A stretch of DNA of 64,000 bases from Saxidomus purpurata (GCA_022818135.1 JAFMSR010000006.1:32082815-32146814), one strand, 5' to 3'. Positions 47,501 through 62,000 are shown, counted from the first letter of the stretch. The notes: a model not told the origin generated them from the sequence alone. Translations and numbers: made by a program.

Positions 47501-47600
47501 TTCTTGTAAATAGTGAACAATTTGTTGTCTTTGAGTTTAACAGTGTTGTCATAGTGCGTATCGTAGGTAGGGTAGATTAAGTTTGAAATATGTTTGAAAA
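44537..47600 (-). mobile_element. Decayed LINE, opposite orientation, with poly(A) tail
   Basis: Read on the minus strand: endonuclease (FNIYGPNNDNKHFFDVIDDE near 47250, then a GDCNTVID active-site-like stretch), linker (46500-46850), RT start (MKNQKSPGSNGLPVEFYKVF near 46170), RT middle (KKTIATRF, ENVRLIFEVINYL near 45900) and RT core (ERGVRQGCPLSSFLFILCIE, then MFADDATYINN near 45520). Many frameshifts and stops. Ends at a 22-base T run on the plus strand (44537-44558), its poly(A) tail. It is the same family as the plus-strand LINE and meets it tail to tail. Confidence 0.88.
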
Positions 47601-48419
47601 CGATCTAAAGAAGAAATATGACAGAACATGTCTTTTATGAGGAAAACATTGACAAAATGTATATATCACTGCTTTCAATACATAGGGGACATAAAGGAAA
47701 GTTGATTTCAGAAGTTATGAGGGGAAGCAGTATTTGTATTAGTCATACGCTGCATAAAATACAATCACTTTCACTGATGTTTTGAACGAGTGTCTCCGTT
47801 GTTTTGCAATAAAATCAGACTTTTTTGTTGTACACTCCAACCCAATGTCTGTGAACATACTAAGGAGAACAGGAAATTAAAACGACGATAACATATTCAA
47901 GTGAAAAGTGTTGACACAGTTTATAGAAAGAAACCTAAAGCACATTTCATATTCTATTGTACCTTCCTCAGAAATACACGGAGACACTTTCAAATGGACC
48001 GTCATAAACAACCAACCTCTAGAAAAGTTATTCACAAATGTTTTTACACTTGAGTAAACTACATGTACTTTGAAAGTTCCTGATATATTCGCACGGCTAG
48101 CAAAATGAACAATATTGGCTAACATAGTTTGCGGGGCAAGACAACCGTAATGGACCAATAAATGTTTCTAGTTATTTTTTTATTTAGATTTTTTATAGTT
48201 CCGATCGATCCTGGTAACTTGTCAAGACTTCTGACGGGCGCAGGTTAAAAAGACAGATGCAGATACAAGGGAATCCGGTTACCAGACTCTAGCTCTTTAC
48301 GAATAGACACTTTGATTCTTTTTGTGCGTGGTATATAGCACAGATATACGTGAAACTACCGATTGGTTTCTAACCAGTTCATCTCTAGATGCATGAGAAA
48401 CATTGACAAGCGTTTCTGA

Positions 48420-48515
48420 AATTTCCAGTACCCCGGCCATGATTCGATCCGGGGACCTACGTATCGGTTGCCCAGAGCATTAAGCACTAAAACACCGCGC
48501 CAGTTAATGTAACCC
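48420..48515 (-). repeat. tRNA-like SINE fragment
   Basis: On the minus strand, an A-box-like TGGCGCGGTGTTTTAGTGC is followed by a B-box-like GGATCGAATCA. Stems are incomplete, so it is not called as a tRNA gene. Confidence 0.4.
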
Positions 48516-50060
48516 GAGCTTCAGTATTGAAAGCTACATGGATGATTACTGTATATATGTGTGAGGTGTGTAGGACTCCAAAATGTGAACAATTTTACCA
48601 CATAAGTAAAACATTTCAGTAAATGTGAGAAACATGCTGATACATTTAGAGCACAATTATTTCACATTGGAATAAGGGTCTTTTTTGTCCATTTTCACAT
48701 TTGTGGTCCTACAGATGTGTCTTACACGTTGCTGGATTTGACCTCTCTCATTACCCTTTAGAAGGAGGTAAACGAATACAGTAAAAGATCTTTACGTATT
48801 AGCACAATCATATTTTGTGAAGATACATTTCATTAATTTCCATAACATTAATCCCATAATGCCTGACTTTATGAATCTATAGAGAAATTATATAATGTTT
48901 GTGAAAGAAGTCGACACAAGAGTATGTTTTACTGAATATTGCTATAAACAGAGGGGGTGCCATTTGTGTGGCATAATCATTCTGAAACTGAAAAAGTGGA
49001 GACAGTTCAAATCGTTGAAAGATTTCTGGATTTTACGCTACAGGGTAACTCAACGAGTTGGTAAATCGCTGAACTGCACCACAAATCTCATTTTGATAAT
49101 TCCAATAAGTTTATCAAACGCTGTTTTTCGTAAGTTTCATTAATTATGATCAAGACTGTGCAATCTGATTAAAAGCATCTCCTCAAAACACGACGCTATG
49201 AGGATCTGAGGATGACCGATAGATGGCCGACCAGAGATTTGCTTTCAAGGTTTTGCAAGCGAAAGTAAAGTCTATATTTCCTAGAACGAAAGCTCTATTA
49301 ACATGGGAACATAAAAAAGGTAAGCTATATTAATATTTGATCCCAAAATGGGTATCACGTTTCATTGATTTTTGATGGTTATGTTGCTATTGTATACGAG
49401 ATAGATTAGAACATCACTATAATCATCTCAAGAACGACGCTGTCGATTTTAGTTTGTAGTGTGAACTAGGAAGACTCGCGCCAACTTGCTCAACGAAACA
49501 GCACGATTAGCCACGAGGTCTCTGATTGGCTGTATTGGTAGTCCGGTTATTTAAGAAGAAGAAATTGAATGGGCTGTCGTGTACCTTAGTCAGATTGAAG
49601 ACTGGCATACAATTATCAAAGGTCCTGACCAAAAGTGGTCTTAACATGTACATCAGATTAACACACACGTTTTCAGAGATGTGCAGTACCCTACAAGTGG
49701 CCGATTGAGAAAACACTGACACGAAAATGCGTATCAAACCTGCTAGTAGGTCTACACTTCTGCAGATATCTTGGCTTTGCTAATACAATCTGACTAAATT
49801 ACACGATCTTCTTCATATCATGGCGTATTTGAGGAGATGATTTTAATAAGATTTTTAACGATACCACTTCCAGTGTCTTGCTCAGCAATCTACTATCAAA
49901 TAATACTTCAAATAAAGTTTATTATAGGGCAAAACTGTTGTTTTATGTGTGTTTTAAAGAGAATACTAATACAATTAGCACCACTGCTTAGAGACTTTAA
50001 GCCAGAGTAAAAAATGTTTTAAAATAAGAAAAAAAAAGAAACCCTAGCCTTAAGCATATA

Positions 50061-50224
50061 CAGTCAAACCTGTGTTAAAGACCACCTCCGAATAAAGTCC
50101 ACCCTGTGAATAAAGACAGTACACTATTCATCTATAATAGAAACACATGTAAATGATGACCACGTGCAAACAAAGACAACATTTGTAGCTTCCTAACAGT
50201 GGTCTTTGTTCATAGGTTTGACTG
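50061..50224. mobile_element. 164-bp TIR MITE with TA target duplication (right arm copy)
   Basis: CAGTCAAACCTGTGTTAAAG at the left end and CATAGGTTTGACTG at the right end, flanked by TA on both sides. Inverted copy of the element at 3634-3796, at the equivalent place of the other arm. Confidence 0.78.
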
Positions 50225-50519
50225 TAGTAGTAGTGTATGCAATTAATGTTTATTATGAAATAAGTTATCCCGGTATGTTTGTGAAAATATAAGTATTACC
50301 TTTATAAATAAAAACAACATATTTTAGCATAACTATTTATTCAATTGATAATTTATGGCAGCCATCTTGGAATCATCTGTCTAAAAATTGGTTGTTTCGA
50401 TAAAATCTGGATACACACTGAAATACAGTTTAAAATGAAGGAATGTATAAAGTATGCAATGAACCACATTTGTATCACTATGCTTATAAAACATAGGTCA
50501 ATTGTATGATAAATACTAA

Positions 50520-51010
50520 AGAAATATCAATTTTGGTGGATTTTTATTTTGACCTTGAATTGACCTTGACACTGACCTTGAAGAGGTCAATATTGAATGT
50601 CAATTAGTTATGATTATTTAATTAATAATATACAGTACACTTAATTTAACTATAGACTGCCTCGCTTGAGCGTTAACTTATTATATGGCAACAGCAATTT
50701 ATGGCGGCCAAATGGACCGATATAAAACATAGCTAATCCTACAAAATATGAATATTCTTTATGAATAGTGTAACATTGGATTGAAAGAATAAGCAATTAG
50801 CAATATTACTGTCACTTTTACAACCAAATTGAACATAAAGGATATTTTAATAAGAAAAATAGAGAGGAAATATCGAATTTTCAAGACATTTATGTATTTT
50901 GACATTGAAATGACATTGACCTTGAAGTGGTCAATGTTGTATGTCAATTTGCTTTACATGATATTTTCATTGAACGGATAGTTAATAGCGGCCATCTTGG
51001 ATTGCCAGGT
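50520..51010. repeat. Diverged two-copy repeat rich in GACCTTGA
   Basis: TTGACCTTGAAxxGGTCAAT xTTGxATGTCAATT occurs near 50570-50605 and 50915-50950. Each copy is followed by a GCGGCCATCTTGGATT- or GGCGGCCA-like block. Dispersed-repeat character. Confidence 0.6.
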
Positions 51011-51419
51011 CCGCACCAAGTGTTGGCAATTTATGCCGGCAGTTTCATATACTACATACTTTGCCGAACGTTTTGAAATATAAAATCCTTTGTTATATTT
51101 TTGTGACCACGTACTCCCTTTAAATATGCGACTTTTTAGGTAATTGTCACTCTACTTTAAGTGATTTGTAGTTCTTCTAATAAACACGCTACCACGCCTC
51201 CATATCACTGTCTGTGATAGGTCAAAAATCATAGAACTGCCAGTTTGAATAGACACAGATATTTCACTTACAGAACGGAGAAAAGGCACAATTAGATCTG
51301 TCTTCAATAACAATACATTGTATTTAAAATAAGAAAAGGAACCTTGTCAATGTGAGATTCTGTCTGTCAAATATGTTCCACCTTACAATACCAATGTGTA
51401 TGGTGGCTGATTTCTGCCA

Positions 51420-51760
51420 TATCGTTCTGGCGTGTTGGCGCGTCTGTAGGGCGCCAAAACGCAAACACTCCAGGACGACGAAAGGAGCGCGCCAATACGA
51501 CAAATGCCCTATTTTCGAAATATTGTCGACTTACCGACACGCCAAATTCACACTTTTGTTTTGTCGCTCTTTTTATTGTCGTTCTGTCGTGCTGGTGTCT
51601 TTGAGCCTGTTAACACGCCAACACGCCAGAACGACCAACAAGCGATACGACAAATAAGGCAGTTGTCGTACTGGCGGGGGCGCCAAAACGACAAGTGTAT
51701 ATTGGCGTGTTAGTGTGTCGACGAACTCAAAAACGCCAACACGCGCTCCGAGCTTATCAT
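51420..51760. repeat. CpG-rich cryptically simple block upstream of gene 2
   Basis: About 340 bp made of a few recurring words on both strands: GGCGTGTTGGCG, CGCCAAAACG, CACGCCAACACGCC, ACGACAA/TTGTCGT and GTCGTTCTGTCG. GC and CpG are far above the flanks. It has no match in the left arm that I could see. Could be a simple-repeat expansion or a small mobile insert; no coding signal is convincing. Confidence 0.75.
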
Positions 51761-52976
51761 GCCGTTCCGCCTCAGCGAGCCGTTATTCCGATAGGACTTT
51801 ACTATAAAAACAACCTAAAACTGCAAACATCTCCAAAAACCGATAACACATGGCTTCCATCGTCTTCTTTCTATTTAACAACAGATAAACGCTGGTGTTT
51901 TTTAAACTGACCAATAAACAGGCCTTACAAACCAGATATTTTTTAACTTTTCGGGTTTAGCTGTACCGGTACCGGAAATTGTTTTTGCAATACAGCTGTG
52001 CTGTTCACAGTGACTAACCTTGATATTAAATATTAAGAAAACATCGTGAATGAATATAAAGTATTCAATGACACGGAAGGAAATGTGTGGTTTGTATGTT
52101 TCATATATAAAGAATATGAAAAATATAGCTTGCATGTTAAATCATGTGTTTTCACTTGAACAATCTTTACATAATTCAGTAGAATTTGGAACAACCTCAA
52201 TTAAGTATATTATATTTAAGTTGCAACCGTTTTTTCATTTCATCACATACACCACGGTACTAAATTTCAAAACATTTTCCACCTATAGGTAGGGGTCTAG
52301 CAAAACATGTTGTACATAATCTTATAGCAAAGGAATTACTCCGGTATGCCTTGTTTTAATGTATAACCTCCATTTGTAACGTTCTTTCTTAAAAGTAAAG
52401 ATACCAAATTTTGGATTGTTTACATTGACAGAAACTAAAAAATCCTAGGGTCATTGCTGTTGCCTACTTTTATGAACTTTTCACATTTGTTACTTTTTGT
52501 TTGGACCTCATCTTGAAATAATAGCTAACCTTGCAACATGATACTTTGAAAGATGGATAAGTCGTATAGCTAGGAGATATGAATTTCGTTCGGTCTCATT
52601 TTACAGCTGAGTGATTATGACACACTGCAACAAGTGTGTGTGTCTATGAATATAACACATGCACACGAGAATGCAAATCACTTAATTAACTATTTGATGA
52701 AAACTGCCGTCTTTAACAAAATGTTTACTTTGCAAACAAGTTATTAGTATACAAGGTTGAATAAACTTTGTCAACGAATAAAGAATGCGCGTTTAAGCGT
52801 GATTGTGTACTGAAACTACCTATGTTAAATGCTATGTTTTTAAAAGCAAAAACAAATAACATGAAACAAAATGGAAAATAAGATGTTTTAGTTATTAATT
52901 TAATTCAATTGGGAAAGCTAGTACTAAAGCATAGGAAGTGAGAAAAGTAACCAGATTTATTTTTCAAGAGAAATAC

Positions 52977-53099
52977 ATGGAAAACAACAGAGACGGCGAG
53001 AACACAGATTGTGATAGACAAGATTTTAAACCGCGATCTATTCTATATGGAGTAGAAGATGTGCCGTCAATACCTGTGTGTTTCCTTTTTGGGCTGCAG
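52977..53099 (+). CDS. Gene 2 exon 1
   Basis: ATG at 52977, donor CTGCAG|GTAAAT. 41 codons ending SILYGVEDVPSIPVCFLFGL plus Q. The start is chosen because the homologous exon of gene 3 has an ATG at the same place and no upstream in-frame ATG is shared. G at +4 supports initiation; the -3 base is T. Confidence 0.87.
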
Positions 53100-56000
53100 G
53101 TAAATTAGTTTTGACCTTTATAATTACCATTTAAGGTATGTGATTAATAACACACTTAGAGTAATTAAAACAAATACATTTGACTACCTCTATAGTGTTA
53201 TTCCTTATTTCATCTGCCAGTGTTTTAAATGACGTAGCAGAAAAATTCCTTATATAATTAGCATATTTGACCTTTTCTTTCATACTCGTGTTCGAGTTGT
53301 TCAGACTTCCATTTAGCAACAAGACAAGTAAGTTTGAACTCTTACCCTGCTAGAGGCAAATGTTCTGTCATTTCACACAGAGACTGATCATAATCTACAA
53401 TGTTACCTTTTCAGTAAGAACTATTTTTAATGAAACCCCTTTGAACAAATTATAATATTGTCAAACAAAGACAAGTTCATTGTAGAAATATTCCAGATAA
53501 ACTGTTGAACAGAAAGCACAGGGTACACTTAGAATAACATGTTTATTAGTTAGACAGAAAGCACATGATTTACAGAGAGTTACATGTTTATTAGTCAGAC
53601 AGAAAGTACATGATTCACAGAGAAATACATGTTTATAAGTCAGACAGTATAAACAGGATACACAGAGAATAACATGTTTATTAGTTAGACAGTATAAACA
53701 GTATACACAGAGAAATACATGTTCATTAGTTAGACAGTATAAACAGGTTACACAGAGAATTACATGTTTATTAGTTAGACAGTATAAACAGGTTACACAG
53801 AGAATAACATGTTTATTAGTTAGGCAGTATAAGAGGATCACGTGTGAATCCCATGTTTATAAACCTTAGATATCTCTTAAAATATTAATGCAATTTCATT
53901 AGTAAAATTTTACACAGTGCACAGTGAATAACATTTTTACTAGTTACTCTGTATAAACAGGTTACACAGAGAATTACATTTATTGGTTAGACTTGTATAA
54001 ACTGTTTGTTACTTTGGTACAATGTTTATAATTTATGACAGTTTCAAGGCCAGAAATTATACACGTGAGTAAATCAATCCATTAAACCTGGGCATATATC
54101 TTGACATATGCCTATTGCGATTGTAAATAAACTGCTTGGATACTCACTGTAATCACTTTGATCTTATTCTGGTAAATGGTTAACTCAAAAGTGAAAAATA
54201 ATATAAGGCCCATCTTGAAGATACATATAAAAGAGAATATATCTGGCCACATATCTTAACTGAATATCAGCAGTCTTATGCCACAGTACAATGTCCCGTT
54301 TTATTTAACCATTTGCTAATCTTTGCTTGTTTGGTCACTACACTTACCCATGTGTATTTAGCTTACTTTAATTGTACATTTGCATCTATGTACTTACTTT
54401 TCTACAGACTTGACCGTTTACCTTGAAGGCGTACAGGCAATAATCAGACTTGGTCAAAATAACACGAGTGCATGAGTTTGGATCAAGGCTCTTGCACATT
54501 AAGCAAAAAAGACTGATATTTAAAAAATATTTTCTGATATGTCCTATAACATACTGTATTTTAAATATAATTATAAACAAATGACCAACTTTGCCGTAAT
54601 GACGCTATCATAACTTGAAGTTACAAAATATAACATTTAAATATACATATATAAGTGTGTGAATAATTCATGTCAGGGCACTCTATATCAAACTGAAAAT
54701 GTGCCAGTGATGTACTGCAGAATGTACAGCTTCATATTTAAGCTCACCATTTGCTGAATTTTAAGCCGTTCTTGGATCACTACAGCTGATCCTTTTGTAT
54801 TAACTCGGTCTTGTCAAAGGCTATGATATTTGGTAAAGAATTCCATGTTATATACAAAGTATACCCCGTTTATAACTGAGACAGGACAGGACCTATCAAA
54901 TTGTTTAACCTTCCATATATCCATATAACGAAAAGTGTAGACGATGTATATGTATCGAACTAGAATATTGTCAAAAATATAGCACGAGTGTTATTAAATC
55001 CTAACCATCAACTTTTGATTTTCATGTTTTGGAGTATAAAGATCTATAGCTGTTTGTGTCTTTTCTATAGCAGAAAACTGTGTAACAAATTAAAAATTCA
55101 CATTAGTTTTTCTGGAAATATGTAAACAAATGCAATTGACGTAGCTGATATTCACTTACTTGATATAACTTGAATTTTACAAATGTCATTTTTGCCATAA
55201 TGGTTTATCCGGTCTGCATGCAACGCTAAACTTTTAACGTTATTTATTATCACTTGAATATAAAAGCTGTACATATATATTTGTAGTTGAACTAATTTAT
55301 CAAAAAGTACTTACATGTATATTTACTGTTAGATTATAGCTACAAATATGCTTAAAAATATAATGTCAGACCAAGGATTATGCAAATCAACGGATGTTTT
55401 CAACTTTCACCTATTGGCAATTCGATATATACCATTACTTTAGGATCTTTGCATTGTTGGGCCAGGAAAGTTTTCCTTTTCCGGTTTATTATAATCGGTA
55501 CGTCCGTTTTGATTGAAAAAGGGAAAAATCGGGCCAAATATGTTGGTTATAACCGACGTTACGTTATATCCGAAGTCGATATATACGGTTATTTACTCAA
55601 AAACAATGTTGGTATCTGCCTTACTTTCGTATTCAAGTTGTTCCTCCATGAAAAAGAGTTGCCAGAAAGTCTTTCTTATTTTACTGCAATATCATTGAAA
55701 CAAATACTGCACTATGTTTCTAACACGTACTTATTTACTTACCGATTTTAAAAGCAAAGTAATGAATGTTTTTGGTACAAATAAAAGTCATTTATTTCAG
55801 TAAGACATCTTTATTGATAAAATGAGAGCTACTTGTAACTGTGATCCTAAGACTTTAACAAACTCATACTAACTTGTATAAAACAGTATTTATTGAAGCT
55901 TATATAAAATGCCAAATATTAATCAAGTAAATGAGGTTTAAAACTAGTATTGCACAACGTGAATTATTCAAATAGAAGATACCTAACCGACTGACTATCG

Positions 56001-59000
56001 TCGAAGCGATTCTTCTTATTTTGCGTATAAATATTCCGGAACAACTGCATGTGCATTACAATTAGAGACAATGAGCTAAACTGAATCAATCGAATAAATT
56101 TGCTAAAGCTCAAAAATTTGAAATATTTCATACCACGAATAACTGATATGATTATGTTCTTAGCAAAAGTAGAAATGTCCCTCCAGTAAGTAATTATACA
56201 TGTTGAAATAAACATTCCAATCACTGATCTGTACTTACATCGTGTACATGAGACAAGTGTAGCTACATGTATATATATGACCGCCACCGTGGCCGAGTGG
56301 TTAAGATAGCAGACTTGTTATCACAAAACATCTCACTGATTGAAGGTCATAGGTTTGAGCCCCACTATATACCGACCATGACTCTATGTGAGACAGTTTG
56401 CACTTTCTTACGGAGGATAAGGGTATAATACTGGTCCTTCCCATGACTTGTTGTTGTAGGAGCTAAGCGCCCATGCGAACCGTACTCTTTGGTCATTTTA
56501 ACAGGCGGGTATCGTTCCACTGGACTCCTATCTTGATGTCATGACGTTACATAGTTGTGCTATGCGCAAATTAAGTATTTCAGTTGTCTGTTTGAATTTA
56601 AAATTATTGTAAATTGTCAAAAACTTTGCACAAATTTGTACATCCTTCTTAATGTAACATGTTAGTAGTTACATCTTACACGACAGGTCAATAAAATCAA
56701 GGTATTTAATACAAGCAAACATTCTTAGAATGTTTTCACTACAGACTTCTATAGGTCTAGGTGACAGAGTGTCAAAGTAATATGAATTGTTTTGCAACAG
56801 ATATACACGCAATTTCGGATCTTAGTGACCGTCGTATACTAAAACTAAATGACCTCCAAAACATAAATAATAGAATCTTTGGAAGTATTATAACTTAACC
56901 TAAAAGTTTCAGCTATGCATTCCCAATCATTATCGATAAAATCAGCGGTTTAAAATATACTACAGTACCGTAAACCATTCTATAATCTATGTATAGTTGT
57001 AGTTGTACAATTAATGGGTGGATGCGATTTATTACAGAAAGCCTCTATATTGATTAATTGTGGTAAAATGAGGCATTTTTCGCCATAAGTTCTTCTTTGA
57101 AATTGTTTCTATTTATCATTTTACGTTCATTGAACACATAATCTATGTTTCGAGAATATAATCTGTTAGATGTAGGGAGTGCCCCTTTAAACTATGGGTT
57201 TAACAGACTTTAAACAACGGTGTAAGACTTTAAACCACGGCTAAATAATAACTGCTTAAACGGCACCTGAAACAGTTAAACCTATAGTTTAAACGATTAA
57301 TGTTTATTTCGCTTGTCATACATCACACCAGTTCGTATTGGCTTGAGTAGACTGATAGCGACTCAATCTCATCATACTGTTAATTTTGTGACCATGTCAA
57401 AATGGATCTAAATGACAGAATCGGCCTATTGATGACAAAATGACAGAGCAACAGTCGCCACAAGTAGGAGCTAATTGCTTCGGGCTGTCTCGTTGAAGAA
57501 CGATTGTACACAAATTGTAAACTTGTACAGGACATGACCTCTACGATTTGACAGTATAACCCTGTTATATTTCAATTTCCCACGATAAATCTAAATTATC
57601 ATATATATTGCTGTAGCCTTCGGCATATTTGTTTAAACTTGTAACTAAAACATAAACTAAACTGAAATAGGTTGACTATAATATAACACGGTTGTTGATC
57701 CGATGTATGGAGTGTGGCGGAGTCAACAGCCGTTGGTGTTCGACGATGTAGATATTATTTACTTCCATTTAAGAACTGCTTACATACAATGTACAAATAG
57801 AACAATAATGCAATCGTCGATAGAATTATGACATTCGGCCAGTCAATTCATCACTGAACCTCGTCCAGTTATCTGTTCAATTTGTTATTTGTTACTGTAG
57901 CAAGCCATCATGTGCATTGGAGGGACAATGTCACTACCTTTCCTTATACCAGGACTTATTTGTGCAGAGGGCAACAATGAATTGACATCCAAGTTGATGA
58001 GTATCACCCTGTTTATGTGCGGAACAGCAACGATTCTACAGACTCTATTCGGAATACGGTAATGACCCCGTATTTAATCATAAACAGACGAGTTTTATTT
58101 CTATTTTGTCAAAACCAGTATATATATATTTATAATACAACCGCCCTGCGAATACGCGGTGAATGTATAAAATACTATAAATGACCATATAATCATTTTC
58201 AGAAAAAAGGAAAACTCATGGGTTTTTTTATTATTACTTTGCTAGAATCAGCGACAGCAATGTTTTACAAACCACAGATAAATAGCATATGCGATTTTAA
58301 GCTAGATTATCAAAACGGGAGTGATGTTGACTTTCTATTGATGCACATCTGTGTGTTCATCGAACAAGCCAGAAATGTAGTTTAAATTTTTACTTAATAC
58401 CTTTAAATGTTCGGATATTTTAACTATAAAACAGAAATCAAATGCACCTTTTAAATGAGCAATGAGTTGATATATTATACCATACTCAAAGTGCATGTGG
58501 AAGCCTCTGATCCTAACACTGTCGTTTGTCAGAGTAAATAGCCACTAGTATGTGGCGTGTTTAACTGTATGTCACAACCTTGAAATAATTTGTTTTCAGA
58601 CTCGGAATTGTGCAGGGAGGATCTAATATATTTATTCTACCAATAATTGCGATGATGTCAACAAGTAGATGGAAATGTCTTAGCTATGGTAAGTTCCTTA
58701 CAATTCATGTGACCATAACTTCACTGACATTTCATTGAAAAATTATGGGTCAAATTTCGATGTCGACTTGAGCTGGTTTGAATTGGTCTGCTTGCCATAG
58801 TCATTTTCAATTACTTTTCAAAAAAGAAAATCAATGCAGAAAAACAAAATCAATTTAACAAAACAAAATCAATGTAACAGTCAGATATCAGTCCCTCGCA
58901 TTTCAAGCACAATATAGTATGTTGCTGGTTCCCCCCTTCCCCCCCTTCCCCCCGGGAAACAAAATCCTCCACAACAGGCCATGTATGATCCTCATATTCT

Positions 59001-62000
59001 TCACTTTGCCTTGTGTAGCGGTCTTGAGCAAACAAAGTAATATGTATTCAGGTTTCCAACATTTAAAAGAGTTAACGTATCTCCTGGGAAGTACTTTAAA
59101 TAATAGCCAATGTTTTTTTTCAAACTTCCGTAATTTGATAAACACTTGTGACATCTTGGGTATTTAGAATATAACGTTAATGTTACATACTAAACTATTG
59201 ACATTTACGCCCCAATGATTAGCAGTCAGTTTGAATGCATAGTTGGCCAACCAATGACCAATAATCATTTTCAAGAACTTTTAAATTAAATAATAAAGGA
59301 AAGTGTCATAGTTTTTTCAGCGAAAGGTTACCAGGGCCATTTGCTGATCATTAGCGACCTGCCTGTAACGTTTGTAGATCATGGATCCATCCCGACTTCT
59401 GTAATCGGAAAACATTTTTCAACTGACGTCACTGTAACCCGAACCTTCGATCTATTGACCACAATCGGGGTTATTTATCAACCAATAGCAACCTGCCAAC
59501 AAAGGTTGAGGTTCCTAGACCCGGACGTTAGGAATCGGTTTTTAACCGTACGTCATATTGACCTTTGACGTGTGGACATAAAAGCAATAGCGTTTTTCAG
59601 GATTCATTTTTATCATGTTTTTGAATCCTGGGTCAGAGCATTCTTGAGTTATTGATCAAAAATCCTTTTACTGTCCATGGTTTGTTCAATGTTTGACATA
59701 CTGACAATATAGTCTACAGGAGTCATAAACTGGTTATGACCAACATTCCTTTTTAGTTTGAGGCTCAGTTTAAGCATCTTTAGTTCTTGATGAGAAACAG
59801 TAAGTTCAAAAGCATTGAAACCGTGACCTTTAGCTTGTCGACCTAAAAGCAAAGTGGTCATTAACCGGTCATGATTAACAAACCTACTGACTTTGATGAG
59901 CCTAGGCATGAGTGTCACTGCGACTTTGACCTTGACAACTTGTCTCAGAATCAAGAGGGGTCATTAACTGGTTATGAACAACAACCGTCATTTCAAACTT
60001 CAAGATTCTATGCCTGAGTAACGAAGCGGAAACTATTTTAGTGTTCAAAGTCACCATAACCTTGACACCATTGATTCGCTGACCTTAAAATCAATATGGG
60101 TCTATCTTTTCACTCTATTCTTTCTCGCTGGTTAATAATATGAAACTGTTTTACTTGTCAAGGTCGCATCGATCTTGACCTTCAATCGACTGCAGTCAAG
60201 AGCAATATATACCATTAACTGGTCACGTCAAACCTCCCTTTCAAGTTTCAAGATCCAAGACCGACACGTTTGTTCCACCGGGGACAGATATGTGCAAAGC
60301 GATATACCCCACTTCTTCGAAGGGGATTGGGGCATAAAGGACATGGCAAGGGTAATTAGTAATGTGTCAGTCACAGAAATACCTCCTCAAGTGTTATTCT
60401 GATAAACAACAGTAACTCGATAGAAGACAGATTCGCCTTCCTGCTCGAGCAGAAGTCAATTTGTTATTAATTATCAAAATTGAAACAAACAAATCAAGAA
60501 CTATTACAAAGAAGTGAAATCCATAAAGTATATCACATTAGTGTATTACCTCTTTTCAAGATGATACACCGAACGCAACAGTGACTGGAACAGATAAAGA
60601 AGAACCTTGGGAAATTAGAATGAGAGAGGTAAACTAAAAGTTCCACAGTCTCGGTAATGAATGTCTAATGATTCCATGTCGTATATCCATTAAAACAATA
60701 AAAACTAAACTGTTCATGTATAGAAAATGTGTATTTTAATTCAAGGTGCAGTTCGATCCTCAGTCCTAAGTCGCACCAAACTATAACCGTAATATTCGAC
60801 GCGATATGGTCTCTTTCATGCCAATGAGACGCCAATGAGACGTTAAACCAGGTCAATCAATCAGTCAATCTTCCTTTTTCCTAAAGAAAGTGAGGACAGT
60901 TCGACAAGTTGTTCAGTAGTTGCTTAACATTCAATTCATTTCCGCAGTAAGAAGCTGTAAATAATAATGTTGATATTTCACGAGGGATAATTTTATTTAA
61001 ATGGCCGATCGGTTAACATCAGTATTGTATGATAAAAGCAGATGATGAACTAATTCAGGTGACCACTCCACAGGTTAAACTTTACTACTAAACATTCTAG
61101 CTCTATACATAACGCTTTACGTAAAATGATATCTTACAGATACAGGGCAATCTGATTGTTGCCTCTATCACCCAAGTTGTACTGGGATGTACAGGAGTAA
61201 TCGGGATGCTTTTGAGGTTTATAGGGCCACTGACAATCGCACCAACCATTGCAATGATAGGCCCAGCTCTTATTGGGATAATGATGGAACTGAACAATCA
61301 ACATTGGGGTATTGCGTTTCTGTAAGTGGAGCTTTTCTCGAAACAAGGAAAGTTTGGCTTTTAATTTAGTTCTATTCGCCCTATACTAGATTTATTTCAG
61401 TTGAACTCATAACAGTATTTGCTCACAGAATTAAGAAAGCACTTGCGTGTGTAGTAGATGCTGACCTTTATCCGGTTTTCATGTTATATGGAAACTTATA
61501 CTGCTACACAGATTATGTCTACACAGTGTCATGATATCTAGCTTTAACAAATACCATTTTAAGCAAAGAAATCATTTGACATGGTGATTTTATTGTATGC
61601 TGTAAGGATTCGTTTACCCTGTGTAACTATGCAGTAACAATGATTATTGTTCAGTATTGATACCTTCATATCACTATTCAATAAAATAATTTTCGAACGC
61701 CGATGGGTCTAGGTCCAGATATAATGTTTAATCTGACTCAATAGGCGCTTGTCTATATCTACTCCAGATATAATGTTTAATCTGACTCAGTAGGCGCTTG
61801 TCTAGATCAACTATTGGGTTTTACAGTGGTATTTTTAAACTGGTACATTGTTTATCTATTCGAATAATTTCAGTTCTTAAAGTCATAATTTCAAATTTCA
61901 CAAAAGTTATAAAATTGACATACAATCTACGATTTTGATTTCAGAACGATGGTTTTCACGCTGTTATTCAGCGCATACCTTGCAAATATAAAGCCGCCAT

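Larger units (their letters stand above)
47670..54490. repeat. Right arm of inverted segmental duplication
   Basis: Reverse-complement counterpart of about 640-4790. Carries, in order, the 47660-47830 block, a stretch with GTTAGCCACGAGGTCTCTGA TTGGCTGTATTGG-type sequence (49505-49540; left arm 4325-4360), the TIR element (50061-50224), exon 1 of gene 2 (52977-53099) and the minisatellite. It is longer than the left arm because of extra sequence between about 50500 and 52300. Confidence 0.85.

Noticed and set aside
48420..48515. tRNA gene on the minus strand
   Set aside because: Weak B box and no closed cloverleaf; a SINE remnant is more likely.
55380..55751. 123-codon open frame in intron 1 of gene 2
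   Set aside because: No domain, no paralogue, AT-rich codon use and no splice or promoter context.
56281..56370. tRNA-Ser/Leu gene
   Set aside because: A and B boxes are good, but the acceptor ends do not pair and a SINE body follows.
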